Assembly: GCA_945860865.1 (NCBI GenBank)
Contig: CAMARW010000007.1
Span: forward strand, 62,001 to 126,000
Source: Chitinophaga pinensis
GTDB taxonomy: Bacteria > Bacteroidota > Bacteroidia > UKL13-3
Reading direction: 5' to 3'
DNA: 64,000 nt
The notes under the pieces were generated by a model, which was not told the DNA's origin, ran no database searches, and worked only from the letters and a program-made list of their open reading frames with translations. Positions 24,311 to 33,448 of this stretch are shown one piece after another; the stretch's first letter is position 1, and each line of letters starts with the position of its first letter. Made by a program: the position numbers and the translations under genes.

Positions 24311-25063
24311 TCAAATGAGGTAGTAGAAGGTAAATACAAATACCCACACTAAATCTACGAAATGCCAATATAAACCTACTTTTTCAATCATTTCGTAATG
24401 ACCTCTTTTTTCGTAAGTGCCATTTAAAACATTAAGGTATATAATAACATTGAGCATAACACCAGAAAACACGTGGAAACCGTGGAATCCAGTTACGATA
24501 AAGAATAATGCCGCAAATGATTTTGGTCCAAATGGATTTTCATATAACCTTGCGCCTTCTCCAATAAAAGTAGACCATTCCCAAGCCTGGCAACCTAAGA
24601 AAGCGGCACCACCAATAATAGTTAATAACATGTATTTAGCCACTTCATCCTTTGCCATTCTATGTCCTGCTTCTACCGCTAATACCATAGTAACAGAGCT
24701 GAAAATGAGTATAAAAGTCATTAAGCTAACAAAAAACAATGGTAAATGCATACCGTGTACAAATGGGAAATGGTTAAAAACCAATTCTGGTGAAGGCCAA
24801 TGATCTTGCACGAATAAACCTGCTTGTTGCATTTGCTCAACAAAATTATCAGACAAATGAGCTAATGGTTTAACAATTTCATTGTGAATTGGAGATTGGA
24901 ATGAATAACGGATAAATCCGTATGCAATTAATAATGATGAAAAAGTAAATGCATCCGAAAGTAAGAAGATCCACATCATCAACTTTCCATAGCTTACACT
25001 AAACGGAGACTTTCCGCCTCCCCATGTAAACTTGTTTTCAGTACTTAAAGTGTTTGTAGCCAT
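24311..25063 (-). CDS. Cytochrome c oxidase subunit III
   Basis: A 250-residue membrane protein with seven predicted helices and the subunit III signatures WEWSTFIGEG, FIVTGFHGFHVFSGVMLNVI and WHFVDLVWVFVFTFYYL, including the conserved Glu and His residues. Subunit III has no redox centre but stabilises the proton-pumping subunit I. It is the longer of two adjacent subunit III-type genes; the 193-residue paralog is 33 bp upstream. Possession of two such proteins in one cluster is common in aerobic Bacteroidota as far as I know. Confidence 0.92.
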   Translation of the reverse strand: MATNTLSTENKFTWGGGKSPFSVSYGKLMMWIFLLSDAFTFSSLLIAYGFIRYSFQSPIHNEIVKPLAHLSDNFVEQMQQAGLFVQDHWPSPELVFNHFPFVHGMHLPLFFVSLMTFILIFSSVTMVLAVEAGHRMAKDEVAKYMLLTIIGGAAFLGCQAWEWSTFIGEGARLYENPFGPKSFAALFFIVTGFHGFHVFSGVMLNVIIYLNVLNGTYEKRGHYEMIEKVGLYWHFVDLVWVFVFTFYYLI

Positions 25064-25096
25064 TTTAAAATTTATGCTTGTTTTAAGGTAAATAAA

Positions 25097-25678
25097 TTAT
25101 CTGTATAGATATAAAAATAGGTAAAGATAGATCCAAAGTATTCCAACAAAATGCCAATAAGTTGCGCACATGCCAGTGTAAAGCAAGTTCCCCGATTCTA
25201 ATTTATTTCTCAAAGACTGAATAAATTGAATCAAAACAAAAATAACACCTCCCAACACGTGAAACAAATGCACTCCAGAAATAACATAAACAAATGAGTT
25301 TGATGGGTTTGAAAACGCAAAAAATACGTTATCAGCGGTAAGTTGACCCCATGCTAAAACCTGTACATAGCAGAATGTTAATCCGAAGGCTAAGGTTAAT
25401 CCCAATAAAAGCTTGGCTTGCGAAAGGCGGTTATTTTTTTGGGCCCATACTGAAAGTTGCATGGTTAAAGAAGAAAGCAAAACAAAAATAGTGTTCCAAG
25501 CAAATAAAGAAGGAAGATTAAATATTTCCCAATTACCTTCTCCTCTGCGCACAATGTATGCACTAGTAAAACCAGCAAATAGCATTACGCTTGCAACAAT
25601 TAGTAACCACAAAACAAATTTCTTTGGGTTAATGATGTAATTAGCATCTTCGGTATTTTTTATAGAGATATTTTCCAT
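25097..25678 (-). CDS. Cytochrome c oxidase subunit III-like protein, short paralog
   Basis: A 193-residue heme-copper oxidase subunit III-family membrane protein with five helices. It keeps the signature SGVHLFHVLGGVIFVLIQF and the C-terminal CATYWHFVGILWIYLYLFLYL. It lacks the two N-terminal helices of full-length subunit III. An in-frame upstream extension to 25738 overlaps cyoE and looks spurious; the ATG at 25678 is only one base past the cyoE stop at 25680 and gives a proper hydrophilic start (MENISIKNTED). It probably joins the other subunit III in the oxidase. Confidence 0.88.
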   Translation of the reverse strand: MENISIKNTEDANYIINPKKFVLWLLIVASVMLFAGFTSAYIVRRGEGNWEIFNLPSLFAWNTIFVLLSSLTMQLSVWAQKNNRLSQAKLLLGLTLAFGLTFCYVQVLAWGQLTADNVFFAFSNPSNSFVYVISGVHLFHVLGGVIFVLIQFIQSLRNKLESGNLLYTGMCATYWHFVGILWIYLYLFLYLYR

Positions 25679-25679
25679 G

Positions 25680-26588
25680 TTAAATTTTATCAAATAAGTA
25701 AGCCAATTGAACCATTGGCAGGTAAATAAACGAGGCAAACATCAATTTTTTGGCTTCTGCTATTTCACAAGTTTTGAATAATCTAAAAGAATAATAAGTT
25801 AACATTAGACCTCCAATAATACCAACTATTGCAGAAATAAACCCACTAATTCCGTATTGATATGGCAACATCCCAATTGGTATTAAAGCTAAGCTAAAAA
25901 CCAAGGCTTGAAAAGCTGTGCCTTTATCTCTACCTGGTGTAGAAGGTAACATTTTGAAACCTGCTCTTTTATAATCATCGTCTAATATCCATGCAATGCT
26001 CCAGAAATGTGGGAATTGCCAAAAGAATTGAACCCCAAAAACAATTAATGCATTGGCATCAATTTTACCAGTAAAAGCAACCCAACCCAACAAGGTAGGG
26101 ATAGCTCCTGGAAAGGCACCCACAAAAACAGATATGGGCGAAATGCGTTTTAACGGAGTATAAACAAAAGCATAGCTAATTAAGGCAATCAATGCCAACC
26201 AACCAGATAGTGGGTTTAAATAAAAGCTAATCAATACTACTCCCGAAATGCCTAAAATGGTGCTAAATATTGAAGCCTCAAGGGCACTCATTCTTTTTGT
26301 AGCCACCGGTCGGTTAGCTGTACGTACCATTAATTTATCGAAATCTTTTTCTATAACCTGATTGATGCCATTGCTTGCGCCTGTTACCAAAAAGCCACCC
26401 AAAGTTAATATAGCTACTTCAAACCAATTAATAGCACCTGTACTAGCTGTTAGGTAGGTAATTACAGAAGAAAACACCACCAAAGAAGTTAGGCGAAATT
26501 TAATCAATTGATTATAATCCTGAACCTTCGCCCTGAAAAAACTCAGTTCGTTTGCGGTATCATTTGTATTTACAGCTTTTACTTTCAC
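25680..26588 (-). CDS. cyoE: Protoheme IX farnesyltransferase (heme O synthase)
   Basis: A 302-residue integral membrane prenyltransferase that adds a farnesyl group to heme b, giving heme O. The Asp-rich prenyl-diphosphate motif is NQVIEKDFDKLMVRTANRP, and the second is LDDDYKRAGFKMLP. Nine helices are expected and fit the hydrophobic pattern. It overlaps ctaA by four bases (ATGA-type), so heme O and heme A synthesis are coupled. Product feeds ctaA and then CoxA (27614-29458). It is also called ctaB in Bacteroidota. Confidence 0.93.
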   Translation of the reverse strand: MKVKAVNTNDTANELSFFRAKVQDYNQLIKFRLTSLVVFSSVITYLTASTGAINWFEVAILTLGGFLVTGASNGINQVIEKDFDKLMVRTANRPVATKRMSALEASIFSTILGISGVVLISFYLNPLSGWLALIALISYAFVYTPLKRISPISVFVGAFPGAIPTLLGWVAFTGKIDANALIVFGVQFFWQFPHFWSIAWILDDDYKRAGFKMLPSTPGRDKGTAFQALVFSLALIPIGMLPYQYGISGFISAIVGIIGGLMLTYYSFRLFKTCEIAEAKKLMFASFIYLPMVQLAYLFDKI

Positions 26589-27562
26589 GCTTTTTTGTTT
26601 TCTATTTTTAGTTCTGTTTTTGTAAACACTAAGATGGCAATAAAAATTTGCAATCCAACTGTTAAACTACCCAATGTTAAATGTATACTTTGAAACTCGC
26701 CCGGAAAACCAAGGTTTGCCAGCACTGCTCCAGTTAATGCTTGGGTACACATTAACAGTATTAAAGCCAACGAGGCTTTGTATAGGATGGAGTTTCTCAG
26801 ATACAATTTCTTAAATACGATAATCATAAAAGCTGTTGTTAATAAATTTAACCAACTCCAACTTCTATGCACCAAAAAAGTATTACCCGCGTTTTCTGTC
26901 CACAACCACCTATTGTCTATTCTTCCAGCAATTTCATCTATTACTTCCCTTACCTGTGTGCCAGTTACCGTTTGAACCAAGGCAATAAATAAGGATAAAG
27001 CGATTAGATATTTTAAATTAGGGTAGGCTTTTACTTGTTCAATTTTAAACTCTTGGCTCGCAGTTGCAGTGTATATTAACAAACCAACAATTACCAATGC
27101 TATTAACATGTGAATGGTAATCATATAAGTTGCTAAGTCAGTTGATACTACAATAGACCCTATCCAACCTTGAAAGCCAACCAAGATAAAAGCTAAAAAA
27201 CTTAGCCAAAAAATCTTTTTGTTATTACTTTTAAGATAAGGATAAGCAAATACCACCGTTAAAAACACCAAAAAACCAATTACAACGCCTATTAATCGGT
27301 TGTAATATTCTGTCCATGTTTTAAACGAATCAAAGTCGGCTATTTCTTTTCCAGCAACGGCAAACTTGGTTTTATAATCTGCAGGTAGCTCGCTAATATC
27401 TGAGGGTGGTATCCATTGTCCAAAGCATTTTGGCCAATCCGGACAACCCATTCCGCTTCCCGTACTGCGTACTAATCCACCTATAAAAATGAGAAAGAAC
27501 ACTGCTGCAATGGTAGCTATCCCAAAGCGTCTAAACCGAATTTGTTTTTTTAATTGAATCAC
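26585..27562 (-). CDS. ctaA: Heme A synthase, COX15/CtaA family
   Basis: A 325-residue membrane protein with eight helices that oxidises the C8 methyl of heme O to form heme A, the cofactor of the aa3 oxidase. Family features visible are GGLVRSTGSGMGCPDWPKCFG split as GLVRSTGSGMGCPDWP and KCFGQW (a Cys pair in the first periplasmic loop), TEYYNRLIGVVIG (heme-binding Glu/His region) and VHRSWSWLN. It is followed by cyoE with a 4-bp overlap. Upstream sits the 33-bp palindrome between it and coxA. Confidence 0.92.
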   Translation of the reverse strand: MIQLKKQIRFRRFGIATIAAVFFLIFIGGLVRSTGSGMGCPDWPKCFGQWIPPSDISELPADYKTKFAVAGKEIADFDSFKTWTEYYNRLIGVVIGFLVFLTVVFAYPYLKSNNKKIFWLSFLAFILVGFQGWIGSIVVSTDLATYMITIHMLIALVIVGLLIYTATASQEFKIEQVKAYPNLKYLIALSLFIALVQTVTGTQVREVIDEIAGRIDNRWLWTENAGNTFLVHRSWSWLNLLTTAFMIIVFKKLYLRNSILYKASLALILLMCTQALTGAVLANLGFPGEFQSIHLTLGSLTVGLQIFIAILVFTKTELKIENKKA

Positions 27563-27574
27563 AATTTTTTATTA

Positions 27575-27607
27575 GGCTGAACCTAAAAATTATTTTTAGG
27601 TTCAGCC
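27575..27607. repeat. 33-bp perfect palindrome between coxA and ctaA
   Basis: Two 16-base arms (GGCTGAACCTAAAAAT and its exact complement) flank a single central T. It lies 13 bases before the ctaA start and 7 after the coxA stop. On the minus strand the arms would fold as a hairpin with a tiny AT loop; there is no T run after it. Both arms contain the dispersed word GGCTGAACC. It could act as an mRNA processing or partial terminator site, or a protein-binding operator. Confidence 0.8.
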
Positions 27608-27613
27608 ATTTAA

Positions 27614-29458
27614 TTAAGCCATTACGGGTTCTTGAACCGATTTTTTGCTCGGCTCAGGCAAACCTACAGCTTCTTCCATTGGGTCTATTTGACCAGCATC
27701 TGGAATATTCTGTGGAATGAAATCTTCTTCAGCACCTGGCTTGCTATAATCATAAGCCCAACGGTATACATGTGGAATCTCTCCAGGCCAGTTTCCATGC
27801 AAATGCTCTACAGGGGCTGTCCACTCTAAAGTGGTAGAATTCCATGGATTTTGCGGGGCTCTTTTGCCTTTGTAAATACTTATAAAGAAGTTAGCTAAGA
27901 ATATTAATTGAGCAGCACCACCTAATATAGCGGCGATTGTAATAAACTGGTTCATATCAACAAATACGTTAAATTGATCGTAAGCAGTGTTTGCGTAATA
28001 CCTACGCGGAACGCCAGCTAAGCCCATAAAGTGCATTGGAAAAAACACACAATATGCAGATACGATAGTTAACCAAAAATGAACATGTCCGGCAGTTTCG
28101 TTCATCATTCTTCCAAATAATTTTGGATACCAATGGTAAATTCCACTTAGCATACCAAAAATGGCTGCGCTACCCATTACCAAATGGAAGTGAGCCACTA
28201 CAAAATAAGTATCATGTAAGTTTATATCTAGAGCGGCATTTCCTAAATAAATACCTGTTAATCCTCCAGAGATAAAGAATGATACCAATCCAATGGCAAA
28301 CATCATTGCAGGCGTTAAATGTAAATTACCTTTCCATAAAGTAGCTAAGTAGTTAAAAGTTTTAACCGCAGATGGAACTGCAATAATCAAAGTACCCAAC
28401 ATAAATACTGAGCCTAAGAATGGATTCATACCTGTAATAAACATGTGGTGACCCCAAACGATGAATGATAAAATACCAATGGCTAAAATTGAACCAATCA
28501 TCGCACGGTATCCAAAAATTGGCTTACGAGAATTGGTTGCAATTACCTCAGAGGTAATACCTAAAGCCGGTAATAAAATAATGTATACCTCTGGGTGACC
28601 TAAGAACCAGAATAAATGCTGGAATAGGATAGGAGAACCACCTGTTCTTTCTATACCACCTGCAAATTCTGCCACAATTTCTGAAAGGTAAAAAGATGTT
28701 CCAAAGCTACGGTCGAAAACCAATAACAATGAGCCTCCTAATAATACTGGGAAAGATAATAATCCTAATATAGCTGTTACAAAAAACGCCCAAATGGTAA
28801 GAGGTAAACGAGTCATCTTCATACCTTTTGTACGCATATTTAAAACAGTAGCAATATAATTAATACCACCTAACAAGGCAGAGGCAATAAAAAGGATCAT
28901 AGCTGCTAACCAGAGTGTCATACCTGTACCCGAACCCGGAATAGCACTTGGCAAAGCAGATAAAGGAGGATAAACCGTCCAACCTGCTGAAGCTGGTCCG
29001 CCATCTACAAATAATGAAGATAACAATACTACAGATGAAGCAAAAAAGAACCAGTATGATAACATATTCATAAAAGGAGATGCCATGTCTCTTGCTCCAA
29101 TTTGAAGTGGAATAAGTAGGTTAGAAAACGTTCCGCTTAATCCTGCCGTTAATACATAAAATACCATGATTGTTCCATGTATGGTAATTAAGGCTAGGTA
29201 GAAATTAGGATCTAATTTTCCGTCTTTAGCCCAATGACCTAAAACACCTTCTAAAAAAGGAAATTTCATATCTGGATAAGCCAATTGTAAACGGAAGATT
29301 AAGGACATAATCATACCAATGGTTCCCATAATAATTCCAGTTATCAAGAATTGGCGGGCAATCATTTTGTGGTCCATGCTAAAAACATACTTCGAAAAGA
29401 AGTTGTCTTCGTGGTGTTCATGCTCTTCGTGATTGTGTGTCAAGTTGTGATCGCTCAT
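27614..29458 (-). CDS. ctaD: Cytochrome c oxidase subunit I, A1 type
   Basis: The 614-residue catalytic subunit with twelve helices. Heme a ligands are His94 (TIHGTIMVFY) and His425; heme a3 ligand is His423 (VAHFHLVMG). CuB ligands are His288 (GHPEVY) and the His337-His338 pair (WGHHMF); Tyr292 of HPEVY forms the His-Tyr crosslink, and Glu290 marks the D-channel type A1. This proton-pumping oxidase reduces O2 to water. The N-terminus is His/Glu-rich (HNLTHNHEEHEHHED), unusual for the family. Stop lies 7 bp before the palindrome; the CoxB stop is 35 bp upstream of its ATG. Confidence 0.95.
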   Translation of the reverse strand: MSDHNLTHNHEEHEHHEDNFFSKYVFSMDHKMIARQFLITGIIMGTIGMIMSLIFRLQLAYPDMKFPFLEGVLGHWAKDGKLDPNFYLALITIHGTIMVFYVLTAGLSGTFSNLLIPLQIGARDMASPFMNMLSYWFFFASSVVLLSSLFVDGGPASAGWTVYPPLSALPSAIPGSGTGMTLWLAAMILFIASALLGGINYIATVLNMRTKGMKMTRLPLTIWAFFVTAILGLLSFPVLLGGSLLLVFDRSFGTSFYLSEIVAEFAGGIERTGGSPILFQHLFWFLGHPEVYIILLPALGITSEVIATNSRKPIFGYRAMIGSILAIGILSFIVWGHHMFITGMNPFLGSVFMLGTLIIAVPSAVKTFNYLATLWKGNLHLTPAMMFAIGLVSFFISGGLTGIYLGNAALDINLHDTYFVVAHFHLVMGSAAIFGMLSGIYHWYPKLFGRMMNETAGHVHFWLTIVSAYCVFFPMHFMGLAGVPRRYYANTAYDQFNVFVDMNQFITIAAILGGAAQLIFLANFFISIYKGKRAPQNPWNSTTLEWTAPVEHLHGNWPGEIPHVYRWAYDYSKPGAEEDFIPQNIPDAGQIDPMEEAVGLPEPSKKSVQEPVMA

Positions 29459-29493
29459 ATACTTTTTTTATATTTTATTTTACGATTTTAAAA

Positions 29494-30936
29494 TTAGTTT
29501 AAGGCTACAGCTGAAGCGTTTGCTGTTTTTTTGTTAACCAATACTTTTTGGGTTTTCATCCATTTTTTGTAATCTTCTTTGGTATGAACAACCACTTTCA
29601 TTTTCATTCTATAATGGGCTCCACCACAAATTTTATTACACAATAAAACGTAATCAAATTCAGGTTTATTCATTTTAGTTCTCATTTCTGCAGTGGTTAC
29701 AGTAGGTTTAAAAGCAAATCTAGTTGGTAAACCTGGCACCACGTTCATTTGTACACGGAAATGTGGTAAGTAAGCACTATGAATTACGTCTTTAGCACGG
29801 AATGCAAAATCAACAGGCTGATTTACCTCTAAATGCAATTCATTCGTAATTACATCATCATGTGCATTCACATCATTTGTATCAACTCCTAGCGCGTTTA
29901 CTTTGCCAACCTCGCGGAAGTTGTGTGAACCTAATTTATTATCAGCACCAGCATAACGAGCATTCCAGCCAAATTGGTAAGCATAGATTTCAATGTTTCT
30001 AGCTTTTTCATTTTTGTTATCCATCATTTCGTCCCAGGTTAATAAACCACGAACAACTAAAATTGTTAAAACAATCGCAGGAATAACTGTCCACAATAAT
30101 TCTATTTTATGATTATCTGGATAATATAAAGCTTTACGTTTGCCGTCTGATTTGTATTTGTATCCGTACCAAAATAACAATACTTGGGTGATAACAAATA
30201 CGATACCTGTTATGATAAGGGTTACCATGAACATACTATCGTACTCAGCACCATGTTCTGATGCGGAACCAGAACTAAATACTGTATGCTTGCTATGTGC
30301 CCAAAATTCCCATGCTGTGGCACCTAATCCAATAATTAGAAAAGCCAACAATAAGATAGAATTTGTTTTATTCCAATTAACAACTGGTTTTCCTTGGATA
30401 TCACCAATTCTTCCTAAAATTTTAGAAACGGTAGCGATAATTAATGTTAATACAATTGCTATAATGAATAATAACCAATTGATGGCACTGTCCCAATCTG
30501 TTGAAGCAGCTGATGCTGTGGCTCCTGCCGTTGGTGCAGGCACGGCAACTCCTGCTGTAGCGGTAACAGCCGGGGTTTCGCTTTCAGCTTTGATATAAGC
30601 CAATAACGACTTAATTTCGTTATCGCTTAGGTTTTCAAATGAGGTCATCATTGCCTCATTATTTTCTTTATATACTTGAACGGCAACAGGATCTCCACTT
30701 TTAACTAAAGCCTGAGAATTCTTAATCCACTTAATTAACCAAGCTTCTTCTCTGCGTTTGTGAACATCTTTTAAAGCTGGACCAACAACTTTCTCGTTGA
30801 TAGCATGACAAGCGGTACAATTTGCGTTGTAAAGCGTTTTTCCTTCTTCTGCACTTTGAGCCGAAAGCTTCAAAGTGAAAGTAAAAGCGATTGCTACAAG
30901 CAAGGTAAATTTAGATAACAGTTTGACAATCTTCAT
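29494..30936 (-). CDS. ctaC: Cytochrome c oxidase subunit II with N-terminal cytochrome c domain
   Basis: A 480-residue protein, much longer than the usual 220-350. Order: signal peptide (1-26), a cytochrome c domain (about 28-120) with heme motif C40-T-A-C43-H44 and a candidate Met ligand at 96-97, an Ala/Pro linker (122-146), two extra hydrophobic helices (about 153-173 and 193-210), the two usual subunit II helices (about 234-258 and 281-299) and the CuA domain. CuA ligands are His386, Cys433, Cys437, His441 and Met444. The Glu that normally lies between the cysteines (CSELC) is Lys435 (CNKIC). Most caa3 oxidases carry the heme c domain at the C-terminus; here it is N-terminal. It is the first gene of the oxidase run, preceded by 163 bp. 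Confidence 0.92.
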   Translation of the reverse strand: MKIVKLLSKFTLLVAIAFTFTLKLSAQSAEEGKTLYNANCTACHAINEKVVGPALKDVHKRREEAWLIKWIKNSQALVKSGDPVAVQVYKENNEAMMTSFENLSDNEIKSLLAYIKAESETPAVTATAGVAVPAPTAGATASAASTDWDSAINWLLFIIAIVLTLIIATVSKILGRIGDIQGKPVVNWNKTNSILLLAFLIIGLGATAWEFWAHSKHTVFSSGSASEHGAEYDSMFMVTLIITGIVFVITQVLLFWYGYKYKSDGKRKALYYPDNHKIELLWTVIPAIVLTILVVRGLLTWDEMMDNKNEKARNIEIYAYQFGWNARYAGADNKLGSHNFREVGKVNALGVDTNDVNAHDDVITNELHLEVNQPVDFAFRAKDVIHSAYLPHFRVQMNVVPGLPTRFAFKPTVTTAEMRTKMNKPEFDYVLLCNKICGGAHYRMKMKVVVHTKEDYKKWMKTQKVLVNKKTANASAVALN

Positions 30937-31099
30937 TTTTTGTTAACTTTTTATGATTACTTTTTTGTTAAAATGCGGTGCAATATAGTTAAAGAAAATT
31001 TTTAAAAAGAAGGAATTTCCTAACATGAAAAAAAATTACACAAGTGCTTTGAAAATCAAGCCCAACAGTAGTTAAAAATGTTTGAAAAATTTTATAATT

Positions 31100-32299
31100 T
31101 TACTTTTCCGACTTCATTGGAGTCTTATAAATGGTAGGCTTATCTAAACTTTTTGCTGCCTTATTTTGTGGTTGATTTGTTTGTGGCAAATTTTGTGGAT
31201 TTAATAAGCTTTTAAATTTTATTGAATCTTGCCTATTGAGCGTTCTAACTTCCATTATACTGTCTAATGCAAATTGCATTTTATTCTTAGTTGGAATCTC
31301 TTTTAATTTAAGTGGTTTTATACCGCTAGGTATTAATCTTGCTCCATATTTGTTTCCCTCTTTTAATTTGGGTCCTATTAAGATTTGAGCGTTATCCTTC
31401 GTAAAAGCAATGTCTTTAATATATAAATCAGGCATTTTGTGTGTGTAAAGCATATTTCCAGAGGCAACTTCCCATACTTTTACTGTTCCATCATTGGCAC
31501 CTGTTACACAATATTTACTATCGTCTGTAAAATTAACGGCTGTTACTTTCCAACTTTCAGCCTGCAATACATGCATTTGTTTCCAGTTTTTTAAGTCCCA
31601 TATTCTGGCTGTTCTATCATTAGCACCGCTTATTAAATATTGACCATTAGCGCTAATTGCCAAAGCACTTACCATATCAGTATGGCCATCTAATGTTCTT
31701 AATGTTTTACCGCTAACCAATGCTAACAATTTAATTTGTTTATCGCTATTGGCAACAAACAAATTGGCCGGACTAGGAGATTTAACGATACTGTTGATTG
31801 TACTACCTGTTTCATACATTTTAATAGGTTTCTTATTGGCAATATCCCAAATAATTAGCTTTCCCTCTTTGTCTCCGCTAAAAATATATTTCCCAGCTTT
31901 ATCAAAAGTAATAGTGTGAATGGCAGTTGCATGTCGTTTATTAGCATCTTGTTGGAAAGAAATTAATCTGAATAAAGAATCATATACAAACAGGTTCATA
32001 TCAGTTCCACCACTAGCAAATAGATTTCCTTGAAGGTTGTATGATATACAATTGATAGGTGCGCTGTGGTTAGTTAGTTTTTGAACCAAATTATATGGGC
32101 TGTCTGCCATATAGATTAGAACTTCATTATTCCATCCAGCTGCCGCTTGTCTTTTTATTTTTGCCGGACTTACCGCTATGGAATTGATGTCGTTATTTGC
32201 ACCAACAAGCACAATGGGTTCTATGAAGTTGCTATCAACTTGAGCCATTAATGGCTTAAGTATAAGAGAAACAAGACATAGCATGATAATTTTTTTCAT
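31100..32299 (-). CDS. WD40-repeat protein, exported
   Basis: A 399-residue protein with a signal peptide (about 1-19, ending LMAQ) followed by seven WD40-type blades forming one beta-propeller. Repeats are recognisable as NGQYLISGANDRTARIWDL and similar segments (SGDKEGKLIIWDI, TGANDGTVKVWEV). The last 90 residues are a low-complexity, Asn/Lys/Gln-rich tail. WD40 propellers are scaffolds; no catalytic domain is present. It sits 163 bp upstream of coxB on the same strand, but the gap suggests separate promoters. Its role is unknown. Confidence 0.85.
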   Translation of the reverse strand: MKKIIMLCLVSLILKPLMAQVDSNFIEPIVLVGANNDINSIAVSPAKIKRQAAAGWNNEVLIYMADSPYNLVQKLTNHSAPINCISYNLQGNLFASGGTDMNLFVYDSLFRLISFQQDANKRHATAIHTITFDKAGKYIFSGDKEGKLIIWDIANKKPIKMYETGSTINSIVKSPSPANLFVANSDKQIKLLALVSGKTLRTLDGHTDMVSALAISANGQYLISGANDRTARIWDLKNWKQMHVLQAESWKVTAVNFTDDSKYCVTGANDGTVKVWEVASGNMLYTHKMPDLYIKDIAFTKDNAQILIGPKLKEGNKYGARLIPSGIKPLKLKEIPTKNKMQFALDSIMEVRTLNRQDSIKFKSLLNPQNLPQTNQPQNKAAKSLDKPTIYKTPMKSEK

Positions 32300-32331
32300 A
32301 AATCAAATGTATATTTATATTTAAAATTTTA

Positions 32332-32628
32332 TTAAATAAAGAATTTAAATAACACAATTACAAGTCCGTACAAAAAGGTTGCTAGTATAATTCCTCTTCC
32401 TGTAGGGTATTTATCGTATTGAATGAAGAGGTAAAATAAGCCTAAATTAATTACACAACATAAACTTAAAAGTGGTGAAAGTAGTTTTTGTTTAACAGAT
32501 AAATCAATGAAATCTGCCAAACTACTTGCATTGTAATTCACTAAATAAAAACCGATAATTCCTATGGTAGGTCCTAATAAACCCAATAAGAATCCCAAAA
32601 ATATATTGTCTTTCCAATTAGTTTCCAT
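32332..32628 (-). CDS. Small three-helix membrane protein
   Basis: A 98-residue inner-membrane protein with three hydrophobic helices (about 10-30, 45-66 and 75-96) and short loops. I do not recognise a family. The ATG at 32628 overlaps the 3' end of surE by 11 bp and gives METNWKD; an in-frame TTG two codons upstream (32634) is less likely. Translational coupling with surE is suggested. In several Bacteroidota a gene for lipid A synthesis (lpxB) lies near surE; no lpxB is in this window. Confidence 0.7.
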   Translation of the reverse strand: METNWKDNIFLGFLLGLLGPTIGIIGFYLVNYNASSLADFIDLSVKQKLLSPLLSLCCVINLGLFYLFIQYDKYPTGRGIILATFLYGLVIVLFKFFI

Positions 32629-33397
32629 GTTCAATATTCCATTGGTTTATAAGTCCTATCGAATTGTGGGCTGTTAAATCAAAATGCACAGGCACAATAG
32701 AGGCATATCCGTTGGCCAATGCCCATTCATCGGTATCGTTACCTTTATCATAATTTACAAACTTGCCGGTAAGCCAATAATATTTTTTGCCATTAGGGTC
32801 TAATCGTTCATCAAAATCTTCTTCCCACTTGGCTAAGGCTTGTCTGCAAACTTTGGTTCCATTAAAATTTTCTAAACTTATTTTAGGGATGTTTACATTT
32901 AGAAGTACACCAATAGGTAATCCATTTGCTAAAATATTTTCAGCTACAGACCTTGCAATTTTGGCAGCCAAATTAAAGTCGGCGTCATAAGAAAAATCGC
33001 ACAAGCTAAAGCCTGCCGAGGGAATTCCCTCAATGCCGCCTTCCATGGCAGCGCTCATGGTTCCGCTATACAATATATTTATAGAACTGTTTGATCCGTG
33101 GTTAATGCCCGATAAAAGTAAATCGGGTTTTCTATGTAAAACTTTATCAACTGCCAACTTTACGCAATCTGCTGGGGTGCCACTGCATTGGTAAGCTTGT
33201 ATTTCTCCATATAAATCTGTTTTTTGAAGCCGCAATGGTTTGCTAATGGTAACGGCATGTCCCATAGCACTTTGAGGGCTATCTGGGGCAACTACCACAA
33301 TTTCTCCCAAACCTTTTACGGCCTGAACCAAAGCTTTAATGCCTGGTGCAGATATCCCATCGTCGTTGCAAATTAATATAAGTGGCTTTTGATTCAT
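32618..33397 (-). CDS. surE: 5'/3'-nucleotidase SurE
   Basis: A 259-residue cytoplasmic metal-dependent nucleotidase that dephosphorylates nucleoside monophosphates and short polyphosphates. The metal-binding Asp pair is in ILICNDDGISAPGI, followed by a conserved Ser region VVAPDSPQSAMGHAVT and the SGINHGSNSSINILYSGTMSAA loop, with Asn and Ser ligands as in the family. Full length. It overlaps the small membrane protein gene and lies 51 bp after dnaB (33449), on the same strand. Confidence 0.93.
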   Translation of the reverse strand: MNQKPLILICNDDGISAPGIKALVQAVKGLGEIVVVAPDSPQSAMGHAVTISKPLRLQKTDLYGEIQAYQCSGTPADCVKLAVDKVLHRKPDLLLSGINHGSNSSINILYSGTMSAAMEGGIEGIPSAGFSLCDFSYDADFNLAAKIARSVAENILANGLPIGVLLNVNIPKISLENFNGTKVCRQALAKWEEDFDERLDPNGKKYYWLTGKFVNYDKGNDTDEWALANGYASIVPVHFDLTAHNSIGLINQWNIEHGN

Positions 33398-33448
33398 TTA
33401 TGCCTACGAAACTACATTAATTTTAGATTTAGAAAAAAATAAATTCTG

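Noticed and set aside
29626-29640. Lys in place of Glu in the CuA loop as a sign of a dead CuA site
   Set aside because: All metal ligands (His386, Cys433, Cys437, His441, Met444) are kept; I recall a similar loop in other Bacteroidota, so it is likely a lineage feature.
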